NCBI GenBank assembly: GCA_029228645.1
Contig: JAPTHR010000002.1
Location: forward strand, 359,350-423,349
DNA length: 64,000 nt
Source of the DNA: Gammaproteobacteria bacterium Milos-ODIII6
GTDB lineage: Bacteria; Pseudomonadota; Gammaproteobacteria; Chromatiales; Chromatiaceae
Reading direction: 5' to 3'
The notes under the pieces: model-generated
The model's input: the letters and a program-made list of their open reading frames with translations, nothing else
What the model was told of the DNA's origin: nothing
Databases searched by the model: none
Part shown: piece after piece, positions 1-10,083 of the stretch
Layout of the letters: each line of letters opens with the position of its first letter
Position numbering within the stretch: position 1 is the first letter of the stretch
Made by a program: the position numbers and the translations under genes

Positions 1-741
1 GCGTCTTTCGTCCCTCCCCACCCGGACCACAAGGTCGGCAAACTCGATTTCCGCAGCGACGAGATGCTCCGCACGCCGCAGTACTGGTCGATCTTCGCAA
101 CCTTTGCCATCGGCGCAACGGCCGGACTGATGTGCATCGGGCTGATGAAACAGTTCCCATCCCAGGCCCTGGTATCCGGTGGCATGTCGACGACGCTGGC
201 TGACGCCGCCGCCGGAACTGCGATGGTCGTGTTCGCGATCTTCAATGCTATCGGGCGCATCGGATGGGGCAGGATCAGCGATATGATCGGGCATGCCGTC
301 AGTTGTGATCACCGGGGACGCAAGACCGCGCTGATGGCGATGGCGGCCAGCCAGGGTGTCTTCGTGGTGCTGTTTCCCTACTTTGCCGGGAGCGAGTACC
401 TGTTGTACCTGTTCGCGGCGCTGATCGGTTTCAACTTCGGCGGCAACTTCGCCCTGTTCCCGGCCATCACCACGGACACCTTCGGTCACAAATTCTTCGG
501 TCAGAACTACGGCTACGTGTTTCTTGCCTACGGCCTGGGTGGAACGGTCGGACCCATGCTGGGCGGTTATCTCGGCGACATGAACAATTTCCTGCTGGCC
601 TTCATCATCACCGGGGTAATGAGCCTGGTGGCGGCCGGGATCATCTCGACGGTACGGATCCCGATCAAGCCCGGTACGGACGAGGCTGGCAGCGTGGCCG
701 AAGCGCGCGCCGCGACAGCCAACGCAACGGTTTCAGATTAG
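1..741 (+). CDS. MFS transporter, OFA (oxalate/formate antiporter) type, C-terminal part
   Basis: This is the C-terminal part of a 12-helix inner-membrane carrier. The reading frame is open to the left edge, so the N-terminal half lies outside the window. Hydrophobic segments alternate with short loops, and the basic loop with DHRGRK is typical of MFS carriers. The stretch FGGNFALFPAITTDTFG followed by NYGYVFLAYGLGG is the conserved late block of the oxalate/formate antiporter family. OFA members exchange or take up small mono- and dicarboxylates; the substrate cannot be told from this half. The tail after the last helix is Ala-rich and hydrophilic. The next gene, a globin, starts 133 bp downstream and need not be co-transcribed. 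Confidence 0.85.
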   Translation, partial: ASFVPPHPDHKVGKLDFRSDEMLRTPQYWSIFATFAIGATAGLMCIGLMKQFPSQALVSGGMSTTLADAAAGTAMVVFAIFNAIGRIGWGRISDMIGHAVSCDHRGRKTALMAMAASQGVFVVLFPYFAGSEYLLYLFAALIGFNFGGNFALFPAITTDTFGHKFFGQNYGYVFLAYGLGGTVGPMLGGYLGDMNNFLLAFIITGVMSLVAAGIISTVRIPIKPGTDEAGSVAEARAATANATVSD

Positions 742-874
742 CGCGCCGCGCCAATTGAACGCCGTCTTGCTGGCCAGGGGTCGAACGCAGAACCGCCTGC
801 GGCGCGGTCGCTTGAAACCAGCAACACCCTGGCGGAACATGCAGTAAAAACCCGCAATCAAACGGAGACAGGCA

Positions 875-1282
875 ATGACGCCAGAACAGAAAGCACTCGT
901 TAAAGACTCCTGGGCCAAGGTCCTGCCGATTCAGGAAACCGCGGCAGACCTTTTCTATAACCGCCTGTTCTCGGAGTATCCCGAGGTGAAGCCGTATTTC
1001 AAAGGCGATATGAAAGAGCAGGGCAGTAAGCTGATGGCCATGCTCAACACCGCGGTCATCGGCCTGGATAACCTGGAAGCCCTGATCGCGCCACTCAAGG
1101 CCTCCGGCAAAGCGCACAAGGGCTACGGTGTAAAAGCCGAGGATTATGACAAGGTCGGCGCGTCTTTCCTGTGGACCCTGGAACAGGGACTGGGCGAGGC
1201 GTTCACCCCCGAAGTCAAGGAGGCCTGGAGCGTCACCTATACCACCGTCGCATCGGTGATGATCGACGGCGCGGAATATTGA
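875..1282 (+). CDS. Single-domain globin (bacterial haemoglobin)
   Basis: A 135-residue protein, the size of a single 3-on-3 globin without a reductase domain. LFYNRLFSEYPEVKPYF is the typical B-C-CD region, and GKAHKGYGVKAEDYDKVG carries the expected proximal F8 histidine (His81). In my manual alignment to flavohaemoglobins the distal E7 site falls on a Lys near residue 52, not the Gln of Hmp; this alignment is uncertain. The family binds O2 or NO through haem in the cytoplasm, and members resemble Vitreoscilla haemoglobin and the globin part of Hmp. GGAGACAGGCA precedes the ATG as a plausible ribosome binding site. The gene stands alone, so its electron donor is unknown. Confidence 0.85.
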   Translation: MTPEQKALVKDSWAKVLPIQETAADLFYNRLFSEYPEVKPYFKGDMKEQGSKLMAMLNTAVIGLDNLEALIAPLKASGKAHKGYGVKAEDYDKVGASFLWTLEQGLGEAFTPEVKEAWSVTYTTVASVMIDGAEY

Positions 1283-1547
1283 AGCGCCGCGCAATGCAAA
1301 CGAAAGCAGTTCGGGTGGAGAGACATTCTCGGCGCAAAAAAGGCATCCTGAACCAAGGGCGCCAAACACCATTATTGGAACTGCTGCGCAATGGCGGCAG
1401 CCGCACTGGCGCCTCTCGACCGATACCCCCAAGGCGTTTTACTACTGGACTTCTAAAGCCCCTCCTGCCCTAGCCGTTTACCATTGGGCGAACTATATAG
1501 TGTTTCCATCCGGCCATAATCGCCAGCTGTGAGTTTCAGGGGGTTCC

Positions 1548-2498
1548 ATGTTTTCCTTCATTCATCAATGGTTCAGCGACAGTTCCGTGGATCTCGACGG
1601 CCTGTCGGAACACGAAGTGGAGGAGGCGATCGAGACGGCGATCAATAAGACCGACAAACGCCTGCGGCTGGTCGGCAGCTACCAGCGCAAGCTCCGCCCG
1701 GCGATCGTGGAGGCCCTGTTGCACGCGCGTGACCTGATCCATCAGATTCCCGGGCCGGTCGAGATCAACCGCCGCACCTATGCACACGATGTCCTGGTGC
1801 ATAGCCTGTTCGGAGCGGCGGACCAGGTGGGGGAGGTGTTCAGCCAATCGGCAGAGGCGCAGGCCTTCACAAAAAGGGCCTGGAGCAGCGGCAACGACCA
1901 CCTGTTCGGCCTGCTGACGATGACCCTGAATCGGAAAACCCGCCCGGGTTTCGTGCTGAATGGCGACATGCTGCAGGGTGATGTCATGCAGAAGATCGTC
2001 TTCTTCAGCGACCATGCACTGGTGAAAGTGGCCGGCTCAGAGGACCAGGTCAGAACAATGCTGCGGGAGCGGGCGCTCGAGGCCATGTTCCAGGAGTACA
2101 AACGGCGGGTCGCCGAGCACACCCGGCAGAGCAGTGAATTGGATCGCGAGCGGGCACGCCTGCGGCGTGAAGCCAAACTGGAGGACCAAGAGCGCCTCGC
2201 GGATGTCGAACGTGAGCTGCAGGCACTGTCCCAGAGCATGCTCCACATCGACGACCACCTGGACCTTCTCATCGAGGTACTGACAAACCCGAACGACCAT
2301 TGTGGCCTGGAGCATCGCGAACTGAGACTGGACCGGGACGGTGTTGATCGGGGCGCGGCTGCGGACGATGGTTACCAGGTGCCCTACGCAGAGATCACTG
2401 TCGGCGAACTCCAGCGCGCGGCCCTGCTGGTGAAGTATCCACTGCAGGAGTTGCTCGACATGAATCACATGAATTCACTGTCACGCGTTGCCTTGTGA
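1548..2498 (+). CDS. Conserved-looking protein of unknown function with coiled coil
   Basis: A 316-residue soluble protein that I do not recognise. There is no signal peptide or membrane segment. Residues about 15-180 look globular, with a DLIHQIPGPVEINRRTYAHD stretch. Residues about 180-240 are rich in Glu, Arg and Leu heptads (ERARLRREAKLEDQERLADVERELQALSQSM) and should form a coiled coil. The C-terminus contains VPYAEITVGELQRAALLVKYP. The start is supported by GGGGG upstream of the ATG. The gene is followed 268 bp later by pta with no sign of an operon. The function is unknown. Confidence 0.75.
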   Translation: MFSFIHQWFSDSSVDLDGLSEHEVEEAIETAINKTDKRLRLVGSYQRKLRPAIVEALLHARDLIHQIPGPVEINRRTYAHDVLVHSLFGAADQVGEVFSQSAEAQAFTKRAWSSGNDHLFGLLTMTLNRKTRPGFVLNGDMLQGDVMQKIVFFSDHALVKVAGSEDQVRTMLRERALEAMFQEYKRRVAEHTRQSSELDRERARLRREAKLEDQERLADVERELQALSQSMLHIDDHLDLLIEVLTNPNDHCGLEHRELRLDRDGVDRGAAADDGYQVPYAEITVGELQRAALLVKYPLQELLDMNHMNSLSRVAL

Positions 2499-2766
2499 GG
2501 GCCCCGCCCGCCCCCTGCGATACCAGGCGCGCAATGAAAGTCGACTAGTCCATCGGATCCCTTCCCCGTGAGTGCCGTGGGAGATCTCGCACCAACCGCG
2601 ACCTGGCCCAGCGAAACCGCACCCCTTTTCCCGTCTTCGCCAATCACATCCCCGCATCCTGTTGCTCCAGCGCCTGGAGCAGCTGGAAATCGCTGTTGCA
2701 AACAAACAAGCCGTACAATCGTGAACTGTGCAGAGCGCAGTACATCTTGCATAGGCGGAAGCAGAA

Positions 2767-4869
2767 ATGACGCAAAACATCTACGTGGCGGGCGCAGAGG
2801 CCAGCAGCGGCAAATCGGTGGTCGCCCTCGGGCTGATGGAACTGCTCTCGACGCAAACCAACCGACTGGGTTTCTTTCGCCCGGTAGTGCCGAGCGAGGA
2901 GACGATCGACCCACTCATAGAACTGATGCAGACGCGTTATTCGCTGAGCCACGCCTACGAGTCGATGTACGGTTGTGGCTACGCCACGGCCAGAAAGCTG
3001 CTGGCGCAGGACCATGAAGCCGAACTGTTGAAGCTGATCCTGGGCAAGTTCAAGGCCCTGCAGCAGCATTGTGATCACATCGTATGCCTTGGCACCGACT
3101 TCAGCGGCGTTGGCACGGCGCTCGAGTTCGACTTCAACGCGGACGTCGCGAACAACCTCGGCTGTCACGTCGTGCCCGTGGTGCTGGGCTACCGGCGCAA
3201 TCCGGCCCAGGTGACCGAAGCGGCACGGGCATTCGTTCACCTGCTGGAGGAACGTCGTTGCGAGATCCTCGCGACCGTGGTCAATCGCGTCGAGCCGAAC
3301 GCACTGGTCGAAGTGAAGCAGGCGGTCGGGCAGGCGATCGATCATGGGTATCCCGTGTATCTGCTTGCGGAGAATCCCTCGCTCGGAAAACCGACCATGG
3401 CAGACATCGCGAACGCGCTGGATGCCGAGTGCCTGTACTGCGAGCCGGAAACGCTGGAACGCGAGGTGCATAACTACAAGGTGGCCGCGATGCTGCTGCC
3501 GGACTTCCTCGAGCATGTCGAAACGAACAGCCTGATCATCACGCCCGGCGATCGCTCCGATATCATCCTCGGCAGCCTGATGTCGTTTCCGTCGCGCACG
3601 TTTCCACAGGTCGCCGGCCTGCTGTTGACCGGCGACCAGAAGCCGGCGCCGGCTGTCACACGCCTGATCGACGGACTGGGCAAGGTACCGGTGGCGGTCC
3701 TCAGCCTGGCCGCCGACACCTTCAGCAGCGCGATGCAGGTCAACGCAGTGAGCGCGGGTCTGCGGGCGGGCAAGGAGCGCAAGATCGCGCTGGCGCTGGG
3801 TCTCTTCGAGTCCGGGATCGATGCCGACGGCCTGCTGCAGCGGATCAGCACGACGCACTCGACCCGGGTCACGCCATTGATGTTCGAGTACGAACTCATC
3901 CGCAAGGCGCGCGCGCAGCGCCGACACATCGTGTTGCCCGAGGGCGCCGAACCGCGCATCCAGCTCGCGACCGAGGTCCTGGTATTGCGCGATGTGGCGC
4001 GCATCACCCTGCTCGGCAATGAGGACGAAATCCGCGCCAGGATCGCCGAGCTCGACCTGCACATCGATGGCGTCGAAATTATCGACCCTTTGACTTCCGG
4101 TCTGCGCAGTGAATTCGCCCAGACCTACTATGAGCTGCGCCGACACAAAGGCATCTCGAAGGAGATGGCCTACGACGCGATGGGCGATGTCAGCTACTTC
4201 GGCACGATGATGGTGTACCACGATCTCGCGGACGGCATGGTGTCCGGTGCGGTGCACACCACCCAGCACACGATCCGGCCCGCTTTCGAAACCATCAAGA
4301 CCCGGCCCGGCGCGAAGATCGTATCCAGCGTATTCTTCATGTGCATGCCGGATCGTGTGCTGGTATTCGGCGACTGCGCGATCAACCCCAACCCGGATGC
4401 CGAACAGCTCGCTGACATCGCGATCAATGCCGCGGATACCGCGCAGCGCTTCGGCGTCGAGCCACGCATCGCGATGCTCTCCTATTCCACCGGCGAATCC
4501 GGCAAGGGCGAGGCCGTCGACAAGGTGCGGCGGGCTACCGCACTGGTACGCTCCTTGCGTCCGGACCTCAAGGTCACCGGCCCGATCCAATACGACGCCG
4601 CGGTCGATGCCAGCGTCGCGCGCACCAAGATCAAGAACAGCGACCCGGACGCGGAAACAGTCGCTGGCCGCGCCACCGTGTGTATCTTCCCGGACCTGAA
4701 TACCGGTAACAACACCTACAAGGCGGTCCAGCGCTCCGCCAATACGCTCGCGATCGGGCCGGTGCTGCAGGGCCTGAACAAACCGGTCAATGACCTCAGC
4801 CGCGGCTGCACCGTGCCGGACATCGTCAATACGGTCGCTATCACCGCCATCCAGGCGCAGCGGGACTGA
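2767..4869 (+). CDS. pta: Phosphate acetyltransferase (long, DRTGG-domain type)
   Basis: This enzyme interconverts acetyl-CoA plus phosphate and acetyl phosphate plus CoA. The 700-residue length matches long Pta (about 714 in E. coli). An N-terminal P-loop-like BioD/CobQ-related region begins AGAEASSGKS. A DRTGG-type middle domain at about 225-335 contains ITPGDRSDIILGSLMS. The C-terminal PTA_PTB catalytic domain, from about 375, contains SYSTGESGKGEAVDKV, GPIQYDAAVDASVA and PDLNTGNNTYKAVQRSA. No acetate kinase gene is next to it, although pta and ackA are commonly paired, so the partner must lie elsewhere or acetyl phosphate has another use. The product is cytoplasmic. Confidence 0.96.
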   Translation: MTQNIYVAGAEASSGKSVVALGLMELLSTQTNRLGFFRPVVPSEETIDPLIELMQTRYSLSHAYESMYGCGYATARKLLAQDHEAELLKLILGKFKALQQHCDHIVCLGTDFSGVGTALEFDFNADVANNLGCHVVPVVLGYRRNPAQVTEAARAFVHLLEERRCEILATVVNRVEPNALVEVKQAVGQAIDHGYPVYLLAENPSLGKPTMADIANALDAECLYCEPETLEREVHNYKVAAMLLPDFLEHVETNSLIITPGDRSDIILGSLMSFPSRTFPQVAGLLLTGDQKPAPAVTRLIDGLGKVPVAVLSLAADTFSSAMQVNAVSAGLRAGKERKIALALGLFESGIDADGLLQRISTTHSTRVTPLMFEYELIRKARAQRRHIVLPEGAEPRIQLATEVLVLRDVARITLLGNEDEIRARIAELDLHIDGVEIIDPLTSGLRSEFAQTYYELRRHKGISKEMAYDAMGDVSYFGTMMVYHDLADGMVSGAVHTTQHTIRPAFETIKTRPGAKIVSSVFFMCMPDRVLVFGDCAINPNPDAEQLADIAINAADTAQRFGVEPRIAMLSYSTGESGKGEAVDKVRRATALVRSLRPDLKVTGPIQYDAAVDASVARTKIKNSDPDAETVAGRATVCIFPDLNTGNNTYKAVQRSANTLAIGPVLQGLNKPVNDLSRGCTVPDIVNTVAITAIQAQRD

Positions 4870-5035
4870 GACCGGTCGGGAGCCACACGCCATCATTCCT
4901 TCGTGCGCGCCCCTCCAGGGTTAAGCGCCCTCGGCCACCCCGTGGTTTGGAGCGTCATTCCCGGTTTTTGGCTCTTGGGTTGAGCGGCCGGCTATTGCAC
5001 ACTACGGCTCCGAAAAACTTCCGAGAGAAGCGCAA

Positions 5036-5911
5036 GTGCAAGCCGATATCCTGACCAAGATCATCCTGCCGCTGTCGCTTTTCCTGATCATGTACGGCAT
5101 CGGCATTTCGCTGAAGCCAGTCGATTTCAGAAATGTACTGCGCCATCCCAAGGCGCTGGGCGTTGGCCTTGGCGGACAGCTGGTGGTTCTGCCATTGGTC
5201 GCTTTTGGCATTGCGACCGCAATGCAATTGCCGCCGGAGATTGCGGTCGGCCTGATCATCATCGCCCTTGCCCCCGGAGGCGCCACCTCGAACATGTTCA
5301 CCGACCTGTTCAGGGGTGACGTTTCGCTCTCGATCAGCCTGACCGCCGTTACCAGCCTGGTAACGCCCTTCACCATCCCGGTGATCACCGCGTTCGCGAT
5401 GGATTACTTCATGGGCAGCAACGCGACCTTCTCTCTGCCTGTCGGCAAGACCATCGCGCAGCTGCTCCTGATTACGCTGATTCCGGTTGCGCTCGGCATG
5501 TTCACGCTGGCCAGGTGGCCCGCAGCCGCCACCCGAATCGAGAAATTACTGAAGGTCTTCTCGATCTTTTTCCTGGCGCTGATCATCGCGCTGATCGTGC
5601 TCAAAAATAAGGACGAGATGGCCGGATTTTTCGCCCGGGTCGGCCTGGCTACCCTGATCCTGAATGTCGTTGTGCTCTGGCTGGGGTATCAACTGGCCCG
5701 CTTGACAAAACTCAGCCAGGCGCAATCGATCACGCTTGGCTTCGAGGTGGGGATCCAGAACGGCACCCTTGCGCTCGTGGTCGCAGGCACCCTGATCGGC
5801 AACGCCAGCATGATGATTCCGGCGGTCACCTATTCGCTGATCATGTTCGCCAGTGGCGCCGGCTTCGGCTGGCTGATGAGCAGAAAGCGGGCGGCCGCGG
5901 CACACTCATAG
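5036..5911 (+). CDS. Bile acid:sodium symporter family (BASS) transporter
   Basis: A 291-residue membrane protein with about nine to ten hydrophobic helices, matching the SBF/BASS family in length and pattern. LAPGGATSNMFTDLFRGDVSLSISLTAVTSL is the conserved sodium-binding crossover region, and GFEVGIQNGTLA is the second family signature near residue 235. Relatives import bile acids, pantothenate, pyruvate or other organic anions with Na+; the substrate here is unknown. The start is a GTG preceded by GAGAGAAG at good spacing. The gene converges on the HIT-family gene, with 40 bp between the two stop codons. Confidence 0.9.
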   Translation: MQADILTKIILPLSLFLIMYGIGISLKPVDFRNVLRHPKALGVGLGGQLVVLPLVAFGIATAMQLPPEIAVGLIIIALAPGGATSNMFTDLFRGDVSLSISLTAVTSLVTPFTIPVITAFAMDYFMGSNATFSLPVGKTIAQLLLITLIPVALGMFTLARWPAAATRIEKLLKVFSIFFLALIIALIVLKNKDEMAGFFARVGLATLILNVVVLWLGYQLARLTKLSQAQSITLGFEVGIQNGTLALVVAGTLIGNASMMIPAVTYSLIMFASGAGFGWLMSRKRAAAAHS

Positions 5912-5951
5912 GCCCAAGCTTTCGGCAGTCGGCAAGGCCTGCATACAGGCT

Positions 5952-6458
5952 TCAACGCCGTTGATAATGCGCCCGGTCGGGGATGACGTTCCGAATCCCG
6001 CCCCTGGGGTTTTCCACATCCCCCTGGTAGCGCGGCAAGACGATTACGTGCAGGTGATCGATGCTCCGCCCCGCCGCCCGGCCATCATTGTTGCCCACGG
6101 TATAGGCGTCGGGTTGCCTACCCAGAAAGGGAAGCGCCAGCACCATCTGGATCTGGTCCATCGGCCGGTCACTGAGATCTTCCCTGGCCATCATGCGCGG
6201 ATAGAGTTGCGCGAAGTCGGTGGTTTCGATCACCGCTTTGACGCCGGCCAGTGCATCGAAGTAATCGCCCTGCTCCTGGGCATTCAGGTCGAAAATGGAT
6301 TCGACATGTCGCCTGGGAATAACCAGGGCGTGGCCGGGGTTCACCGGGTGGGTATCGAAGATGGCAACAAAGGATCTGTTCTCGAAAATGAAGGGATCAG
6401 CCTGGCCGCTGGATACCTTGCAGAAATAACAGGCCTGTTCAGAAGGGGTACTGCTCAT
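5952..6458 (-). CDS. HIT family nucleotide hydrolase/transferase-like protein
   Basis: A 168-residue cytoplasmic protein of the histidine-triad family. Cys10 and Cys13 (CYFC) form the usual N-terminal zinc pair, followed by NPGHALVIPRRHVESIFDL, the conserved HIT strand. The active-site block is DHLHVIVLPRYQGD. The first two histidines of the triad are present (His135 and His137, the second being the usual nucleophile), but the third position is Ile139. A region around 85-120 (YPRMMAREDLSDRPMDQIQ) looks like an insertion relative to minimal HIT proteins. Family members cleave or transfer nucleotides from AMP-linked substrates. It is transcribed toward the BASS gene. Confidence 0.88.
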   Translation of the reverse strand: MSSTPSEQACYFCKVSSGQADPFIFENRSFVAIFDTHPVNPGHALVIPRRHVESIFDLNAQEQGDYFDALAGVKAVIETTDFAQLYPRMMAREDLSDRPMDQIQMVLALPFLGRQPDAYTVGNNDGRAAGRSIDHLHVIVLPRYQGDVENPRGGIRNVIPDRAHYQRR

Positions 6459-6629
6459 TGTCCTCGCTCTTTTCTCATCCAGGGATTGGGGTCGCCGCGA
6501 GAGCGGGGCGACCTGCGTATGACTGATTTTACCCGAGTCTCCATATCACTACTTTCGAGCCTCTTTTTTGGGAAACGAAACCCCCGGGCTTAACCGGTGG
6601 GCTGTTCACGGGACGTCTGAAGAAGAAAA

Positions 6630-6663
6630 GCCGCCATCCCTGATCACCTGGAACGACGGCGGC
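6630..6663 (-). terminator. Intrinsic terminator of katG
   Basis: Read on the minus strand just after the katG stop codon, GCCGCC and GGCGGC form a stem, with further imperfect pairing inside. It is followed by the T-rich run TTTTCTTCTTC. This is a typical rho-independent terminator. Confidence 0.75.
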
Positions 6664-6730
6664 ATTTAGCTAATTGATGAGAGGAGCGTGCCCAGCGGGC
6701 AAGCAGGACGGCCGCCCGCTGGGATTCCTC

Positions 6731-8956
<2,226 letters not shown>

Positions 8957-8985
8957 TTAGCTGCCGGTAACCAATTTAGCCAATT

Positions 8986-9003
8986 GATTAATTGAAATTA
9001 ATC
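8986..9003. promoter_or_regulatory. 18-bp AT-rich palindrome upstream of katG
   Basis: The sequence GATTAATT-GA-AATTAATC is a perfect 8-bp inverted repeat with a 2-bp centre. It is set in an unusually AT-rich patch about 80 bp before the katG ATG. It does not match the spaced OxyR consensus I know. A repressor or activator site for katG is an inference from its symmetry and position. Confidence 0.4.
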
Positions 9004-9175
9004 GATAGTTTTTACCGATCCCATTTCAATCCGGTTCCGATCCGCACCCGTCACGCGGCCGGGCAGAGGTTCACGGCGGTGGAAGCCTGTCGCCCGGTCC
9101 GGGAAACGCGCGGCCTGGGAACCCCTCCGCCGCGGGCGATGGAGGGGTGGTGGACCTGCCGCCTGTGTCCAGGCT

Positions 9176-9484
9176 CTACTCGAAGTGCGTCCTGGCGAGA
9201 AGCTCGTCTTTCTCCAGCGAAACGTCCGCCAGGGTGACCCCGTCCGATGCCACCCCCACGACGACTCCCTTCCCCGCGACAGGAATCAGCTTGTCGATTT
9301 TGAATCGACCCGATGCACCCCGGATGAAGCATTCCTCGTCGAAAAACAGGCGGTCGCTGCCGTCGCCGATTTGATCCGACTCGATCGAGTCGTAGCCCAC
9401 CAGCGCCGCAATCGCCTCGAGGTCACCCACCTCCGTCGCTTCGATGGTCTTGTCTTCGGGTGAAATCATAAAGGCCTTGGCCAT
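9176..9484 (-). CDS. Small protein of unknown function (possibly DUF3846-like)
   Basis: A 102-residue acidic soluble protein. The reading begins MAKAFMISPEDKTIEATEVGDLEAIAALVGYDSIESDQIG, then a beta-rich part with DRLFFDEECFIRGASGRFKI and IPVAGKGVVVGVASDGVTLADV. The combination of an EATEVGDLEAIAALVG start with a later AGKGVVVG turn recalls the DUF3846 fold, but I cannot confirm this. GGAGGGATAT directly before the ATG is a strong ribosome binding site and supports a real gene. No neighbour suggests a role; it lies between katG and a long gene-free stretch. Confidence 0.7.
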   Translation of the reverse strand: MAKAFMISPEDKTIEATEVGDLEAIAALVGYDSIESDQIGDGSDRLFFDEECFIRGASGRFKIDKLIPVAGKGVVVGVASDGVTLADVSLEKDELLARTHFE

Positions 9485-10083
9485 ATATCCCTCCGGATCA
9501 ATACTGGAAAAAAGGCGGACGCGACAGGCGCCACGCCGCGAATCGTCGGCTCGAGAGTCATCACAAGCTATCAGCGTTCACCCAGGCATCCCAGCCGAGC
9601 CATTCTTCTTCCCGAGGGACATCCGGATCACCGGCATGGCTTTCAAACCCAGGGAATGACTGGCAAGGCGGCAGGATGCTTTCTCTTCGGAACGGGCACA
9701 GGAATCGTGTCAACATGGGGATAAGCTCGAATATCTGAACGACCTTACACGACCATAGACCCCGGCGGGAAACGGGTGAAGTTGAAAGTTTCAAAGGTCG
9801 CGATAGGCGTCCGCTATCCCGGGAATACCTCCGCAAAGCCAGGGGATGAATCGTCGCGCTGGCAGCATCGCCCGCCCGGACTATTCGTCACCACGATAGC
9901 TCGTGACAGGCCGCCAGGCGCCCCGTTTCAAAGAACATTCCAGCCACCCGGAGAACAGGATTGCCTCGTCCCAGGTGGCAGTCGAGAATACCCGAGAGGA
10001 AGAGCGGAAGACGCCGGGATTCACACCCTTGGGGTTCCAGCACCATCAGCCAGCTAAAAAAACCAACCGCGGAACATGTCCGG
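9485..10083. other. 599-bp spacer without a convincing gene
   Basis: No RNA gene or recognised family is seen here. A minus-strand frame, 9561-9836, ends in a peptide-like stretch (SHAGDPDVPREEEWLGWDAWV) that has the look of protein, but its N-terminal part does not. It could be a small gene with a non-ATG start or a decayed remnant. The stretch must also hold the promoters of the flanking divergent genes. Confidence 0.4.

Noticed and set aside
2644..4896. A 750-codon open frame on the minus strand across pta
   Set aside because: It is antisense to a complete, well-conserved Pta. Its translation is rich in His, Arg, Asp and Gly without domain motifs, as expected for a shadow frame in GC-rich DNA.
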